From Owenia fusiformis (taxonomy: Eukaryota > Annelida > Polychaeta > Sabellida > Oweniidae): a stretch of 64,000 nucleotides of DNA. Positions 45,860 to 60,900 of this stretch are shown here, piece by piece. Every line of letters starts with the position of its first letter. Position 1 is the first letter of the stretch. The notes beneath the pieces are model-generated. The model was not told the DNA's origin. It made no database searches and worked only from the letters and a program-made list of their open reading frames with translations. Where the stretch lies: contig CAIIXF020000011.1 in NCBI GenBank assembly GCA_903813345.2, positions 11,256,842 through 11,320,841 on the forward strand, written 5' to 3'. The translations under genes and the position numbers were made by a program.

Positions 45860-48800
45860 AGTGTTTATATGGAGTGAGAAACTGTTTTTTTTATTTTAAG
45901 CAGTCATGAGTCTTCTGAATGGAGGGCAAATAATTTGTCTCACATCAAGTCTGGTTCATATTATATACTTATTATTTTCCAAACCTTGGTTTGATATATC
46001 ACACTACCCTACCCCCATACTGTAGCCTGTATTTCTTTAAAACCGATACAGTCAGTCTATAGTCAAGTTGCAAATGGAGGATGTTTGTTTCCATATTTAA
46101 AGACTAGATTTTACATATATTCCAAGTGTTAATTCTATACATTTTATAGATTTATCAAGCAGGCTGCATTGTATTATTATCAGAAAAACCCTATAGACAA
46201 AGATAGAGAATACCTGCTCCATTCGCAACTTCTCTGCAGCCTTATTTGTGTCCCTTTTGAAGAAATCCAGGCTACTAAAGTTCTATGTCCAAGAATCCAT
46301 GCATTTTGTCTCCTAAATCTGACATTCAATACATTGACATTCAATACATTGAAATACCATAGGCTATAAACATGGTTAATTAGTTATCTATTGACCAATG
46401 TTTAATATTGCACAAAAATAAAGCGTACATAGAGATTATCCTATATGAGCTTCCAACCAACTAGCCAAGTTCAAAATAAGATAGAAAAGTTAAAATATGT
46501 CATGCCATTTCAATTTTGAGTAAGACGATTTTGGTATTTTAAACTTATTGAACGTTTGTGTTCATTCAGATGGGGCGACATTTGCACTGTAAATTGGTTT
46601 AATTTGACAGCCATTTTTAATTACGTGAATTTGGCGAGAATAAAAAATGGCAAAGTATTAGTCTCCGCCAATTTATTGATAGCGAAATTCCATGGGAATT
46701 TTGTCCAGTGCACGATGAAACTTTGGTGAAAATCTTGATTGAACATGGATAAAATGTGAATTTAAAACTATTTCTCAACATCTAGAGTCCCTACCATGTT
46801 AATTAAACAATCTAATACCAGGAGAGTTTGAGCCAAAATTGAAAAGCAGTCAAAATTTCAGAATTTGCCCAATTGGCCAAATTAAATACCACCAAATTGA
46901 AGCAACTTACAGTATCAGATTTTGATAGTATGGGAGTCTGAAATGGGCAGAGTACATGGAATAACAGATCAAAATCATCTTTCAGAGATTTAATTAAAAG
47001 GCCTTGTTTTTTATTTGCGCCTCAAGTTAGTCATTCTAATGCAAGGTTCATGCAAAATGTAACTCATGGGAAATATAAGAATCGGTAGAAGTTTGGTGAG
47101 TCATAAGTACTGAGTCATTTAACTGTAATCACATGTACTCAAAACATTAAAGATATACAGTAATACAATTTATTTGAATATTTATTCTAGATTCATTAAC
47201 AATTCTTATAGAATCTCTACAAACAAAATTATGAACTACAGTATGTAAACAAAATGTTCAACTTTAATAATACTTTATAGCACAGTAACATAACATATAA
47301 TTTGGCACTCCTAGCTAAAACACAGGATTCTGACTAACAATCAAGAATATATCACTAGCTGTTCACTAATTATTGTTTTCAAATGTGTTCTCTACATAAA
47401 ATCTATAAACTTAATACAGTAATACATATTGTTTAAAATATCAGGGTTCTCCACCTAATAGAGCATAATCTTATATGTGAAAATGGCACTAATTAAAAGA
47501 CCACCTTGCACCTATGTTTTTATACCTGTGAGGCAAGGTATATAACATAAACATTTATATATTGCTGGGTATATCAAGTACTCATAGCAGGTTTTTTAAT
47601 GGCAACTCTAATTCATATATATTCACTTAGAATTTCAATAAATCATATTACTTGATATTTCATGTTGATGTGAATTGTAAAATTTGCACAAAACTAATAC
47701 CAAAGAGAATATCATAATTTAATTCAAATATAAAGAACATAAATGCTGTTTCTGATGGACTCTGATTTTAATTTACTATATAATTAGTATTTCATGTATT
47801 GAATAATCAGTAAAAATATCATGAACATTTATGAATACTTTAATTCATATAACAATCTAGCACACATTGTATTGGCCCATGTAAAGCATAGAAGCCCTAT
47901 GTACATCATAATCATGGTGATGGCACAATCAACACACAACCAACTGGCACTCCTCACAGACATTTAGCATTGTCTAACTGTACTGATATATGGTTACATT
48001 GAGCCTTTCACCTCATGTTTGCCTCAGGTTTGTCAAAGTTGCAAATCATTTTTTGTCTCATCCATTATTTCATTTCATCTCACTCATGTTCAATTTATCC
48101 AATTATAACATTAATATTTTTTGGCATGAATACATTTTAATGGCATGCCGCACAAGAATTATAGATGACCCGTTTCAAACATACACAGAAATTTACAATG
48201 TTTCTCAATTCTAAGAGTAACGTTAATTAACTGATCATATAGGTTTGACATTGTGCAGTTTACAGGATAACTTTAAACTCAATTTTTTAAATGGTATCTT
48301 CTTCATTTAGACTTCTTCTTTACCACATTTGATGCAAAGAGGAAACAAAGTATAAGTATCCATGAAATAGATAGACTACACCTGACCATCTGTATATATC
48401 TCTGGTAGACTAAAACTACTTAACATTCTTCTTGACAATGCATTGATATGATATTGCATCAAATAACACAGAGGTAGAATTGAGTAATTCGACACACCTA
48501 AACTAAAATTCGGAAGATCTCCCAGTTTCTTCAAAACCAGTCTAAACTAAAACAATGATTACACCAACCTAGTTTGGAAGCTGATATGGCCAACCAACAC
48601 AAGAGTTGCTCCTCACTGGTCAATCACTTATATGCATGAGGCTGAATTAATGGAGGTTTCAATATGGGCTTCATTCTCAGGGAAAGATACGCAAAATATG
48701 CTGAACCATTGCACTGTTGCAACCGGGATAAAATATATATTTTTGGCACGGGAAAAATCCCCATATCCAAACATAACCATATCATTAATGATTTATCCTA

Positions 48801-48959
48801 TACTTCGAAAAGTAAAAATACTTATATGATGGTTTAATGGTGGTAGTTACAGACACAGCAGACATACAAGTATATCTACTATTCTGAAACTCTTCTTAAT
48901 ATAGGATAAACATGCCAAAATGAAACAATATCTCCCTTCATTATAATAATAAATTGTTC
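45860..48959. other. Convergent intergenic region between V-ATPase E and the glutamate carrier
   Basis: AT-rich, with no convincing exon on either strand. The part next to 48960 is probably the 3' UTR of the minus-strand carrier gene; TTTATT (AATAAA on the minus strand) occurs for example near 47191, but the end cannot be fixed. Confidence 0.4.
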
Positions 48960-51900
48960 CTATTTCTTAATGCCTAGTATATATTCTGCTATACCAACGT
49001 AGTAGACTGTCTGTGCTATACCAAACAATGGGGCTATGACCATGATTCTGCAGCCAGCACCTTTGAAGAAAGCCAGAACTCCTTCATGTTTCAATGTGGA
49101 CCTGCAAATACATTAACATAAATATACAAAATTTAAGGTAAGCATTTGTAACTACACTTATAGCTTAAACACTCATTTTTGATTAGTCAAGTTTATATTG
49201 CTGTCTATAATTGTATACTGAAGCATTGATAGACATTTCAAGATAGCAGAAAAAGGTACATTTTCTTATCTGTCACTTGGTCAGCCAGGTTTGTCCATTT
49301 CATAAATCATTTTTATCTCATTGATACATGTAGCTCTGCCAATTCTGACAATGTGTTTATGTTAACAATTAACAATATTCCAAAAAAAGAAATGATCTGT
49401 GTATGCAGGAGTAAAGATTTGCATGTTGCGATTAGAATAAATATGTGAATATGTCACCTGAAACAGTGCATCCAGCTTGTGTACGTCTTATCTGATGATC
49501 CCTTTGTTAAAGTTTGAAGCCTAGTTTTCACAACTGCAAGGAAATATAGCACAATATGAAACACTTTATACGTACATTGATGAATTACATGATACATTAC
49601 ATGTTTATCAAAGGCAATGTTCATATGTAGAATATGTGTCCATCAACTGACTGAAATACATTTCTTTTAGGTTGACAGAGCGATGGATTAGTTTCAATAC
49701 TTCACACAAGAAACTCATTTTGTTCTTACAGATCAATCCAATCATTCCCTTAGTTTTTCTCAAAATGCATAAACAAGACATCGCAGCAAAGATTTCGGGA
49801 TGGAAAAATCAAAAATGGCCGTTTTCATACCTAGAAATATCCCTGAAAAATTATCTCCAATACAGTTTGCCTGGAAACCTGTAGACGGGAAATGGCCACC
49901 AATCTGAACAACTAATATGTCACAATATGAAACCAGTGGGGATAAAAGTTATTTGGGGGATTTTTATATTGAATTGCTTTTCTTTTACTTTAAATATGAA
50001 TGTGCAAATGTGTACCTACCATCTAGAGGGTTTACTGAGAATGAGGCTACACAACCAGCTGCCAGACCAGATATAAATGAAACATAGAATACTGCTTCAT
50101 GACTCCCTTCCTTCCTTTTACCCTGAAATAGCAATGTAATTCATAATGTATATTGTAGACTATTTAGTACTGTATATATAAATGAAATATAGAATACTGC
50201 TTCATGGCTCCCTTCCTTCCTTTTACCCTGAAATAGCAATGTAATACATAATGTAGATTGTAGACTATTTAGTACTGTATATATAAATGAAACATAGAAT
50301 ACTGCTTCATGACTCCCTTCCTTCCTTTTTTCCCTGAAATAGCAATGTATTATATAATGTATATTGTAGACTATTTAGTACTGTATATATAAATGAAACA
50401 TAGAATACTGCTTCATGACTCCCTTCCTTCCTTTTACCCTGAAATAGCAATGTAATACATAATGTATATTGTAGACTATTTAGTACTGTGTATATAAATG
50501 AAACATAGAATACTGCTTCATGACTCCCTTCCTTTTACCCTGAAATAGCAATGTAATACATAATGTATATTGTAAACTGTTAATACTATTTTGACAAGCA
50601 TAGTATTTTACAGCCCACCCCCTCCTTTCCCCTTAAACAAGACAATGAATGAATGTTGGGGACAGGTCACTATCACGTACAAATACAAATGTAGTAAATA
50701 ACATCAATATTGTCCAAAAACATATAATTGCATAATTGCATTTCAGGTTGACCTCATCCCCTTATTTATTGGATTTGAACATTAATTGATTCTTTAAATT
50801 AGAAGAATACTACGGATCCATTTCAATGTATAGCATCTATTCAATTTAAAAATATGATGAATCCTATTCAATTCTATTAAATTAATATATGTATGTTTAA
50901 TAAATACAGTTTATGGGAAGGGGAACAATCAGAAATATTATATTTTGGGGCAATACTAATACCAACACTACTGTCTTTCTACATACTACAGGGTGTCCCG
51001 AAAGTATGGCCCCCCCCCTAGGCAGACATATTCCAATGTCCTCATAGTATGTGTCATATATCATTTTAAAGCTTATCCAAAGTTACATTAATTTGCCAAG
51101 TATCATGGTTTAACTCCCAAATGGGAAAAAGTTACAGTCATTTTAAAAGTTAGTGTTTTGTCAAAATAAAGTTCAATTTTACACCAGTCAATGAGTCCCC
51201 CCTTGGCTATGCTCACAGCAGCAATTATTTTCAGATATGACCTTAAAGCCCTTCAAATAGGGGTGTGGAATTTTATAACCATCTTAAAACCTGTTAAGGA
51301 ACTTTAGAAGAGTTTCCTTAGAGTTTCTACCCTCACCGTTCTCTTTTTCCAACTCAATATCCATCCAACCCGAAAATAATTGCTGCTGTTAAAATGGCCC
51401 GGGAGGACACATTGACTATTGATTTGGTGTAAAATTGAACTTAATTTTGACCAAACACTAAATTTTGAAATGCCTGTAATTTTTTCACATTTGAGAGTTG
51501 AACCATGATACTTGGCGAATCAATGTAACTTTGCATAAGCTTTAAAATGATATATGACACATACTGTGACGACACTGGTATATGTCTGCCTAGGGGGGGG
51601 GGGGGGGGGGCCCATACTTTCGGGACACCCTGTACACAGAAAATATTGAGCTTCATAATGTAACATTCATATATTTCAACATGTATTGTATCAATTGGTA
51701 GAGTTGCACCTTCTCCAGAAATTGATCATTTTGGGTTAGTTAGTGCACATTATGTCACGGTGCACATATTTGTCAAAACTCACCTTATTCATAACAAAAG
51801 AAATAACAACCAAGAAGAGGTCATTTAATTGGTGAAAAGAAATTCAAGAATTTTTGATTGCTTCTAAGTTTAGGATGAACTATGGAAAGAGTGAGGTTTT

Positions 51901-54900
51901 AATAATTTCAGTAAAGAGATGAGGATTAAAACTAGTTGAAGGTGTATTAGTACCTGGAACAATCACTAAGATATTCAGTTTGCATTACTTTGTTGTGCAA
52001 ATTATAAAGTGCAGAACTGGGCATGTTACAAGCGAAATAGTAAACTGAATTTTCAAAACGTTTCCGGTTCCTTACCATCTCAAATAATTCATCTAAAAAA
52101 GATCCATTTTTATTATAATAAATAATACGCAACCTTTTTTATAATCCAAAATGTCTAAAAGTATCCTGGAAAAAATTAACAACCAGAACAACAGCAATGC
52201 CAAAGCGAAGCGAATCCCATTGAACAGAAATGGCTGGCATTTTTACATTTGAAATATATAGCAAATATCATAAAATAATACCCATAAGAAAGGCCACCAT
52301 TTTCAAAATGGTTGATCACTCGCCAAGTTGTCATCAGAAGAAGTAATATGCTTTTAAAGCCACATATAAAATTCTTAAAAAATCGCCAAGGCTGGCCATT
52401 TTTTAAAATGGCCGCTTACTACCCAAAATGTCATACGACAGTATGCAATCCTTACGAGTATTCACATATCAAATATGAACAAAATCGCTCCATTACTTTT
52501 TGAGTTATAATAAAAATGTAAAATAACACATATAAAATTTTTCAAAAATGGCTGACTACTCCCCAAAGTTTTATTAGACAATGTGCCATGCTTAAAGTAT
52601 TCACATATCAAATATGAACAAAATCGCTCCACTACTTTTCAAGTTATCGTAAAAAATGTAAAAATGACAGCCATTTTTTAAATGGCCGCCTACTACGGTA
52701 AGTGTCATGAGACAGTGTGCAAGGCTCATAAGTATTCACATATCAAATATGAACAAAATTGCTCCACTACTTTTTGACTTACAGTGAAAAATGTTAAATA
52801 ACACATGTAAAAATGGTGCCATTTCAAAATGGCTGCCTACTACCCAAAATGTCATTAGACATTGTGCCATGCTTAAAGTATTCACATACCAAATATGAAC
52901 AAAATCGCTCCACTACTTTTCAAGTTATTTTTCAAGATGGCTGCCATGTATTTCTTCTATATTTACATTTCTAGCTTAATCAATGTTTTATATAACTTTT
53001 TTACATTTAAAACATATTGCTATTACAGTTTTAAATGCAGTACCTAAATAACTGTAAAATCAGCACTAAAATGGCATTGAAAATCGGTTTTTCGAGCAGA
53101 ACTTCTACTCCCATTGGGTATATGTGTACTTAATATGAACAAAATCGGGCCAGCAGTATATGAGTTATTGCCAAGACGTACGGATGTACGTACGGCGGAC
53201 AGACGGATGGACAGAGGCATTCCCTATATCCCTCTGAACTTCGTTTGATGGGATAAAAATATAAACAATACAATGCGTACAGGTCACACTTAAGCTATAA
53301 AGTGTATGTTATGGTTCTTTAAAATACTTGTGTCCTAGCTTTTTAGAACATTGAATATCTTTCCCAGAATATGTTAACCCTTATCCTCATGGACACGCTT
53401 TAAAGCGTGGTGCTGAAAATCCCTATACAGATTTAGAAAACATAGTGTTTAACTGATTATTTTGTGACACCATTATGGCAAATCGAAAAAAATATTTAAT
53501 TTGGAATTAAAGCTGTTGTATGACCACAAATATCCAGACAAATGGCAAATTAGAAAAATCATTATCATATTTTGAGCAGATGAAGTACCCCATATGGTGC
53601 AGATAGTCAAGAAATAATATGGAATTTAAGTTTGTGTTGGTCTTCTCAATTGATATTTTCAAAATTTTCCGACAACATTTATCTTACTCTAGATTTTAAG
53701 CCTTCAGACAGGCGCAAAAGTTCAGTTTTCCAGTTCATTTTAAATCAGGAGGATATGGGTTAAAATTGTGAAAATTCCCTTTTTACATTCCTTTTTTACA
53801 TGAATTCCTAAGTCATGAAAACAATTAAGCAGTGCAAAAAGCACACACATAAACACTTATAGAAAAAGCACTTACTAATGAATTTAAATGTGCGAATAGA
53901 GGGAAATAAATTGCAGAAAATGTAATATCTCTGAGTGCGGTAGCAGCACAGCCTTTGTATATACCAGTGATGCCTTTCTCCTTTATGAGTTGCATAGCTA
54001 TACTAGTGGCAGATATCTTAGGGGGTTTCACTGCAGCAGCCTTGCTACCCTCAACTATAAGCAACAAAACATGATGCAGAGATTATTTTATGTATTGGAA
54101 GTTTTCTTGAAAAACAAATGAAGTTCCAATGAGGTACATGTAGCAAAGTTGCAAAGCTTAGTTGAGGGTTTTAAGTGGTTTAACTGGAAAAGAACATTCT
54201 ACAATTTACTCAAGATATGATTTTTATCCACTCATAGATATTAAGATCTAAAATCTTTCACTATCTTCACTTGTATGTGTAATGTATGGTACTTTATTGA
54301 TGGAAAACTGGTTCCTAACATGATTTTGAGAGCATCTGCCCCCATTGAATTAAGGGATCTTATCCAAACCTATTGTAAGGATGGATTTTGCACTTATCAG
54401 ACTTGTAGATGCCTACTTGCAGGATTATTGTGCATATCTGTTACTGTGAGGTGGGTAATTGCCAAAACACAATGATGGTTGGGGAAAAGCCATATCCAGA
54501 TGTTTAGAATAAAGATGTTTGAAATAATCATATCATCATATAATATAATTATTCTATTGAAAGATGTAAGCCCTTATATGTGAAATGATCATAACATTTA
54601 CCTGATTTTTATATGCATGAATATTTTGATAAGTATATCTGATTAAATGTTGAATGATGTTATCATTGTGTCTTAATGCACTGTTAACATACTGATATTT
54701 CCTGCTACATATGCATGACATACAGGGTGGTCCAAAAAAGTGAACCCTTGCAACAGGGTATATTTTCCTTAATACTTGCATGAATTGCCTCATATTATCA
54801 CATGTTGTAAAGAAAGGTCTAAATTTTTTGTTGATGCCATAATTTATTCCCAGTCTTAAATTTTCAAGAAATTACAAGACTTAAACGAACATGCCTGAAA

Positions 54901-57900
54901 ATTAGATTGTGCAAAATTTTACCAACGTAATTCATGGAAATAGTTGAAACATGTTAGGTATTCTTAAAACAGATTTCAGTTAGAGATATAAGTTTAAAAC
55001 CCTACCATATGACAAAAGGGATACTATTTGAGCAGAAAACACATTTCACACTCTCATTGATCATTTTGAAGCAGTTTTAATTGTTCAACAGTTAAGGGGC
55101 ATGTTACCTACACAAATGGATAGAGGGGGGCAAAGTTGCCCCCTGTGACCAGGAGTCTGAGAAGCCCTTCATCAAATATCTTTAGAAAACCAAAGGAAAA
55201 TCTAATATTCAATGTTTTGAGCCATAATTCACTAGAATTGGTCCATGATTAATGAAGATATTGACATTTCAAGATCGTATAGGGGTATGTTGCGATTTCG
55301 CTGGGAAAAATTTTCGTCTATGGAAACTTTTCTTTGGATCACAATATCTTTGCAACTAACAGAGGTAGGATGCTAGTTTTTACGCCATAATGTGCGTGAT
55401 TCATAACCAAACAAAGTCAGAAAATAATAGCCCTTTAAGACTGCAGCTAAAAAATTGTCAGGGGAGTGGTGTTGATGGGTTGAAGAATCGCGGATGTTGA
55501 AAATCACATTTTATCCCTTTTCAGTAATATTTGGTTAGGGCTTATAATTTCTGCAAATTTCAAGACTAATAAAAATGTATGATACCAACAAAAATTTTAG
55601 ACCTTTCTCTACAAAATGTGAAAATATGAAAGGATTCCTGAAGGTAATAATTACATAATTCCAAGTCCAAAGTATTTTTGATAATTATCAAAATTTATTT
55701 TAAAGTAGATACACAATTAATATTTACTTAGCTCATGATTTCAGTTTATCATTTCCCCTAAAAATGCTTTACAAAAATGCTATTTCATAACAATAGATTA
55801 CATAACATTATGTCATATTTATCGAATCTGACCCATATTTCAATCTGTCAAAATTGGTTTTCGCAATGTACTCAACAAGACGAACATTTTGATACCCATG
55901 ACGACTTGTTATACTGGGTGCGGGGGTCAAGTTGATATTTGGCTCATAGGTAGCCTGCACTATTGTGCAAATATCAATATTGATTCTTGATAAAACCATA
56001 CCACTCATAAATCATAGGATATCTTCTTTAAATGTACTGTATATACGAAGTCTTACTCCCCTCAACAATAAACATGAACATATCAATGTGTGGCAATAAA
56101 TACATTATGGCACATTTTTACCACATTCAAGTCTTTTCAATATTTTATGATCATTACCAGGGGGGTTCACTCTAAATAATTTGGCACCATCTTATTTTAT
56201 GTAATTTATAGCATGCTACTTACTATTTCTTTAATAACATTTCAATTCACTCTATAATTGAAATGTCCTTTTATACTATGACTATGAATATGACTATATG
56301 CATTAAACAAATAAGTAGTAGCTATATTTCCAAACCTGTTGCTGTTCTGCCAGCATCTTGGAGTTGTATCTTCAGTAGTTCCATAGGTGTTGTTACTATT
56401 ATCTGACAGGCCCCTGCAGAGGACCCAGCTATCATCTCACGTGTTAAACTTAATTTTTTCCTGATTGAAGAAAATTGTTAAGAGGATGTTAGACAATGTT
56501 TTTATATCTTATCGCATAGTTGTATGATTACATGTAAATATACATGTATTTATGATATTTTGCAAATGGATATCTTTGGAATATGGAGAATATTTGTGAC
56601 GTGTATATTTGGGATTTCTTTTCCTTCTTATTGGTTATGCATTTATGTTTCTTTACATTTTGCTCTTTCTCTTACTTGTTCTTCTAATATAGTTTTACAG
56701 GTTTTAGTGCAAAAGTATTTGATGAATAGCAGCACATTTAAACTATTTCAAGATAAAGTTTCACTATAATTCCATGTATCGTGAGTGACACCGAGTATTA
56801 TTTCAACCTACCCCTCTTGTTTGAGATGGTACCTAAAGAAGTCATTTCCCACTAGCTTTATGGCTTTCTCCGGTGTGATAAGTAGAAGATTCACTCCAGA
56901 GCCTGTAAGTATTGAATCAAACATACATTTTACATGCAAATCCTTGCTTTTCAATCATTTACGTTATCTTTCCAGTTAAGATTTTGCAATGTGAGTAGAG
57001 GGTAGAAAACTTATCTGAAAAAAATAATCAACGCTATTTAGAGAAAACAGTGAATATAAGAATGTTGCATCCACTTGATGAATTAAAAATATTTTAAGAA
57101 TATTGTACATTGTATTTTATTATTCTGTAGGATTATATACAGTACATGAATTCTATTCCTACCATATTTATTTCATTTTGTTCATGTGGGAGGGGTATAT
57201 GTTTTTTGATGTTTATTAAAGCACCCATTTATTTTTTGTCAAACTTTAATGTCATACAGAATTTCAAACTACATGTACAGCCATATTCTATTTAGCTTAA
57301 TACATACCTCTGTACATGCCAAGAGCTTAATACATACCTCTGTACATGTCAATAGTTTTGAAAAATTGGAAATAGAGAGTCTGACTTTAAGTGACATTTT
57401 TAAAAGTAAAAGATACACTAAGATGTTTGGCCAGTATTTAATTGACATAATGCAGATCAGGAAAGACTTTATTTTTAAACAATAACTAGTTATTTTAAAA
57501 TGTTCAAATGTGTCTCATAAGCCCAGATAGGGCTGGTTGTATGATATGATACAAGTGACACTTTAATAAAATAAATAAATAAATACCTCTGTACATGCCA
57601 ATAGCTTAATACATACCTCTGTACATGCCAATAGCTTAATACATACCTCTGTACATGCCAATAGCTTAATACAAACCTCTGTACATGCCAATAGCTTAAT
57701 ACATACCTCTGTACATGCCGATAGCTTAATACATACCTCTGTACATGTCAATAGCTTAATACATACCTCTGATCATGCCAATAGCTTAATACATACCTCT
57801 GTACATGCCAAAGAACTTTTCCTTCTTAAAAGTCTGGACAAGACAGTCTCGACTGGAAGATAAAAAAGTAACATTTCTTTCAATTACGTCATGATCATAG

Positions 57901-60900
57901 TTTATAGGAAGACAAAATTTGAAAATTTAGAATACCTTAAGTCTAAAACTACTATCTTTGATAATATAATACTGTAACACTGTAATTTTTGCATAATCAT
58001 TTAATTTGCCTATTGCCTAATTTTTGCCTAAGGTTTGGAAAATTAAGTGTTGGAATTTATTATCTTCATAATGTTATCCAATGGGAAGTTTCTTGTTATA
58101 AGGAAAATTAAAATTAGGAAAAATGATATTTGACCATTCAGCAAATTAACCACTCAGATTAAATACCCCTTAAACAGTATTGCATGGTAAAACGTGATAG
58201 GTTTCTTTCCAAGTCACAATTCAATTTTTTGTTTTCCATTTTATTCAAAAATCTTTCCCTCTTGGAACTTCACATACAGTCATACAGCCATGGTGTATGT
58301 AGAAGGAGGGGAAACATAAACATACCTCAGATTGGGTCATATCTGATACTCACAAGTTTTTATACATGAGCTGTCCATTGGGTCCAGGTTGTTGGTTTTG
58401 TAGCCGAGTTTTCACCAGATCTATAGGGAAGACACACGTCACACCAACTATACCAGCTATACCTCCATTAATCACTTTGGGAACAAGTCTGCAATGAATG
58501 ACATGATTCATATCACAAACATCCAGCATTAGACGCAAGTAGATGCTGCACTCTCAAAACAAACTTGCACTCATTTGAAAATCAGAAAAATTGCCATATT
58601 TTGAACACTTTGAGTGTATTTTGGGGTTGACTTTAGAGAAGGGTAACCATCAAGAGAGATTGGAATAGAATATTTCTTCAAAATCATGCAGCATAATTTT
58701 CTGTTTATAAGAATGATTGACTTTTTTCATACTTAGGTTATACAATATACAAAATACAATGTCCATACTGCATAAATATAAATAGACAATGAAACATACA
58801 ATACTGTAGTTGTACAAGTAAATATATATTATTACATTCCTATCAATGAACAGATTTGTGTACTCAAAATACAATAAGTATAAAAACAAAGAACAACTGC
58901 AATTTCCAATCATTTAACAGAATTAAACAACCACAGCTCCATATAGCCTAGATGTCAAACATTCAGGTTAAGTAAAATATCTCTCTATATAATATACACA
59001 TGATTCTTATATTTGAAGACATGAAAAGACTTAGAGGAACACTGCATGACTTAAAAAATGTCATAAAACTGATCATGTTGTAAAATGAATGAACATAAAT
59101 GCTGGAAAATTCATTATTCACTCGTATCTTGAAATATTGTTTTAGAACAGTACAGTGTAGATCCAGAAAACAAACAGTTGGAAAACACAAATTAGAAGGA
59201 AAATACAAGACACGCCATGGACCTAGCAAGGGGGGGGGGAATGGATGGGTGTGATCACACCCCCACAAAAAAAAGAAAAAAGAAAGAAACATTATAGTTT
59301 GAAATGCTTAGAATGCACCATATGCAATATAAATTTGAAAATCTGGGGGTGAAGCCATGAACAAAATTCAAAATTCAACAGTCACAATTTCTCACTTCAG
59401 AATTTGAATTGTGAGTTTTGGTTTATTAAAATGTTCCTGACAACAAAATTCAAAACAAACAAGAAGTGATCAAGTTATTAGTTCACATCTTTTGATTGCT
59501 GATTGTAAATTTGTAGCCAGATAAATGTCAGACAACTAGACACTATTTACCAAGAAGATTCAAGATTTTAATGCCCAAAACCTAATCAGTTCTGATCTTT
59601 CAAAGTTCATACCAAGACAACATTGATCAAAATTTCAAAGCAATCCTTAAGCAATCTTATGGTCGTCGGCAAGACGCTACAGACAAGATTTAGGACAGAA
59701 AACTCACAATAGGAACCTCAAAATTTATTCAACAAGCATGTTCTAACCAGTTGTTGTTTTTCATACCAAGAGGCACCTTGGAAATGCAATATAGCTTTAC
59801 AACTTCACAGAGATCATTCTGATGCAATGGAAGGCTGACCTTGAATGTATTTATATTTACAAGGTTTTACTTGCTCCACATATGAAGGCAATATAATAGG
59901 TTTACAACTTTCTCTACTCTGGGAATTGGGACAATTCCTCAATAGAAAGTAACATATGAAGAGAGCAAAAAATATCATTATCACCTTTATAGTTTTGTCA
60001 CATGATGCTTAAAAGTACTCAAATAAAAAATAAAATACAATAGTTATGGCATAGACTGAGGGAAAATTAGTAGTACACACTATTTAAAAGATCATTTGAA
60101 GAATTAAACATATTATAGCTGGAATATACTGAATAAAACCTAAATTATATATATACCTATATGATATAATTGTTACAAAAATGTATCCAAGTACCAGGTG
60201 TTTTGCTATATATACTTAGCAGTAGCTAGTACATGCTGGTATTACTCAATTACATCCTCTAATTTTCAATTATATTATTATGCAACCTGTTACTTTACTG
60301 TTGAACTTAATATAGTTTTTTTCTATTTGTCTTCAGGACTTCCCATATTTAGACCACTACCCTCTTCCTTCTGGATGTAATGTCCAGAGTGAGGGGGGGG
60401 GGGGTACAAGCCAGGGTTTGTTATAAGCAACTCTATACAGTTCCCTTCAAAATTATAGGATCACTACTTTAAAACTAGAGCAAATACATCAACGTATAAC
60501 TAGATATAGTCATAACTTAGATATTCCTAAACATAGAACCAGAATTGGTGAAAATTCTATTTAGGTCCATGGTTCATATACAGTATATGGAATTCCATCA
60601 ATGAAGATTTTAGAAATAAACCATTAAATTCACTCATATCATATCTCTTTTGAAAACTGACCTCCTGAGTACAGAATAACCGAAACATTTTATTTAATTT
60701 CTTTATTGTCTCATATTATTGTATTTCTATATTGTATTCATATTATATTATTTTATATTATTGTTTTGATGTATGTACCACTTTAAATGTTCACAGTTAA
60801 TCATGTTTATTGTAAATTAAATTATGGGCAGTTATACACCCCCTGGGGTGTCAAAGCCCGTATAATGTTGTAAATTTTGTAATGAAAACTGAAATAAATT

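Noticed and set aside
54275-54475. Open frame in a glutamate-carrier intron
   Set aside because: No family signal; it lies between well-supported exons on the other strand and next to a transposon.
57563-57751. Open frame with repeated [10 protein letters not shown] units
   Set aside because: It is a product of the 30-bp array crossing a donor site, not a gene.
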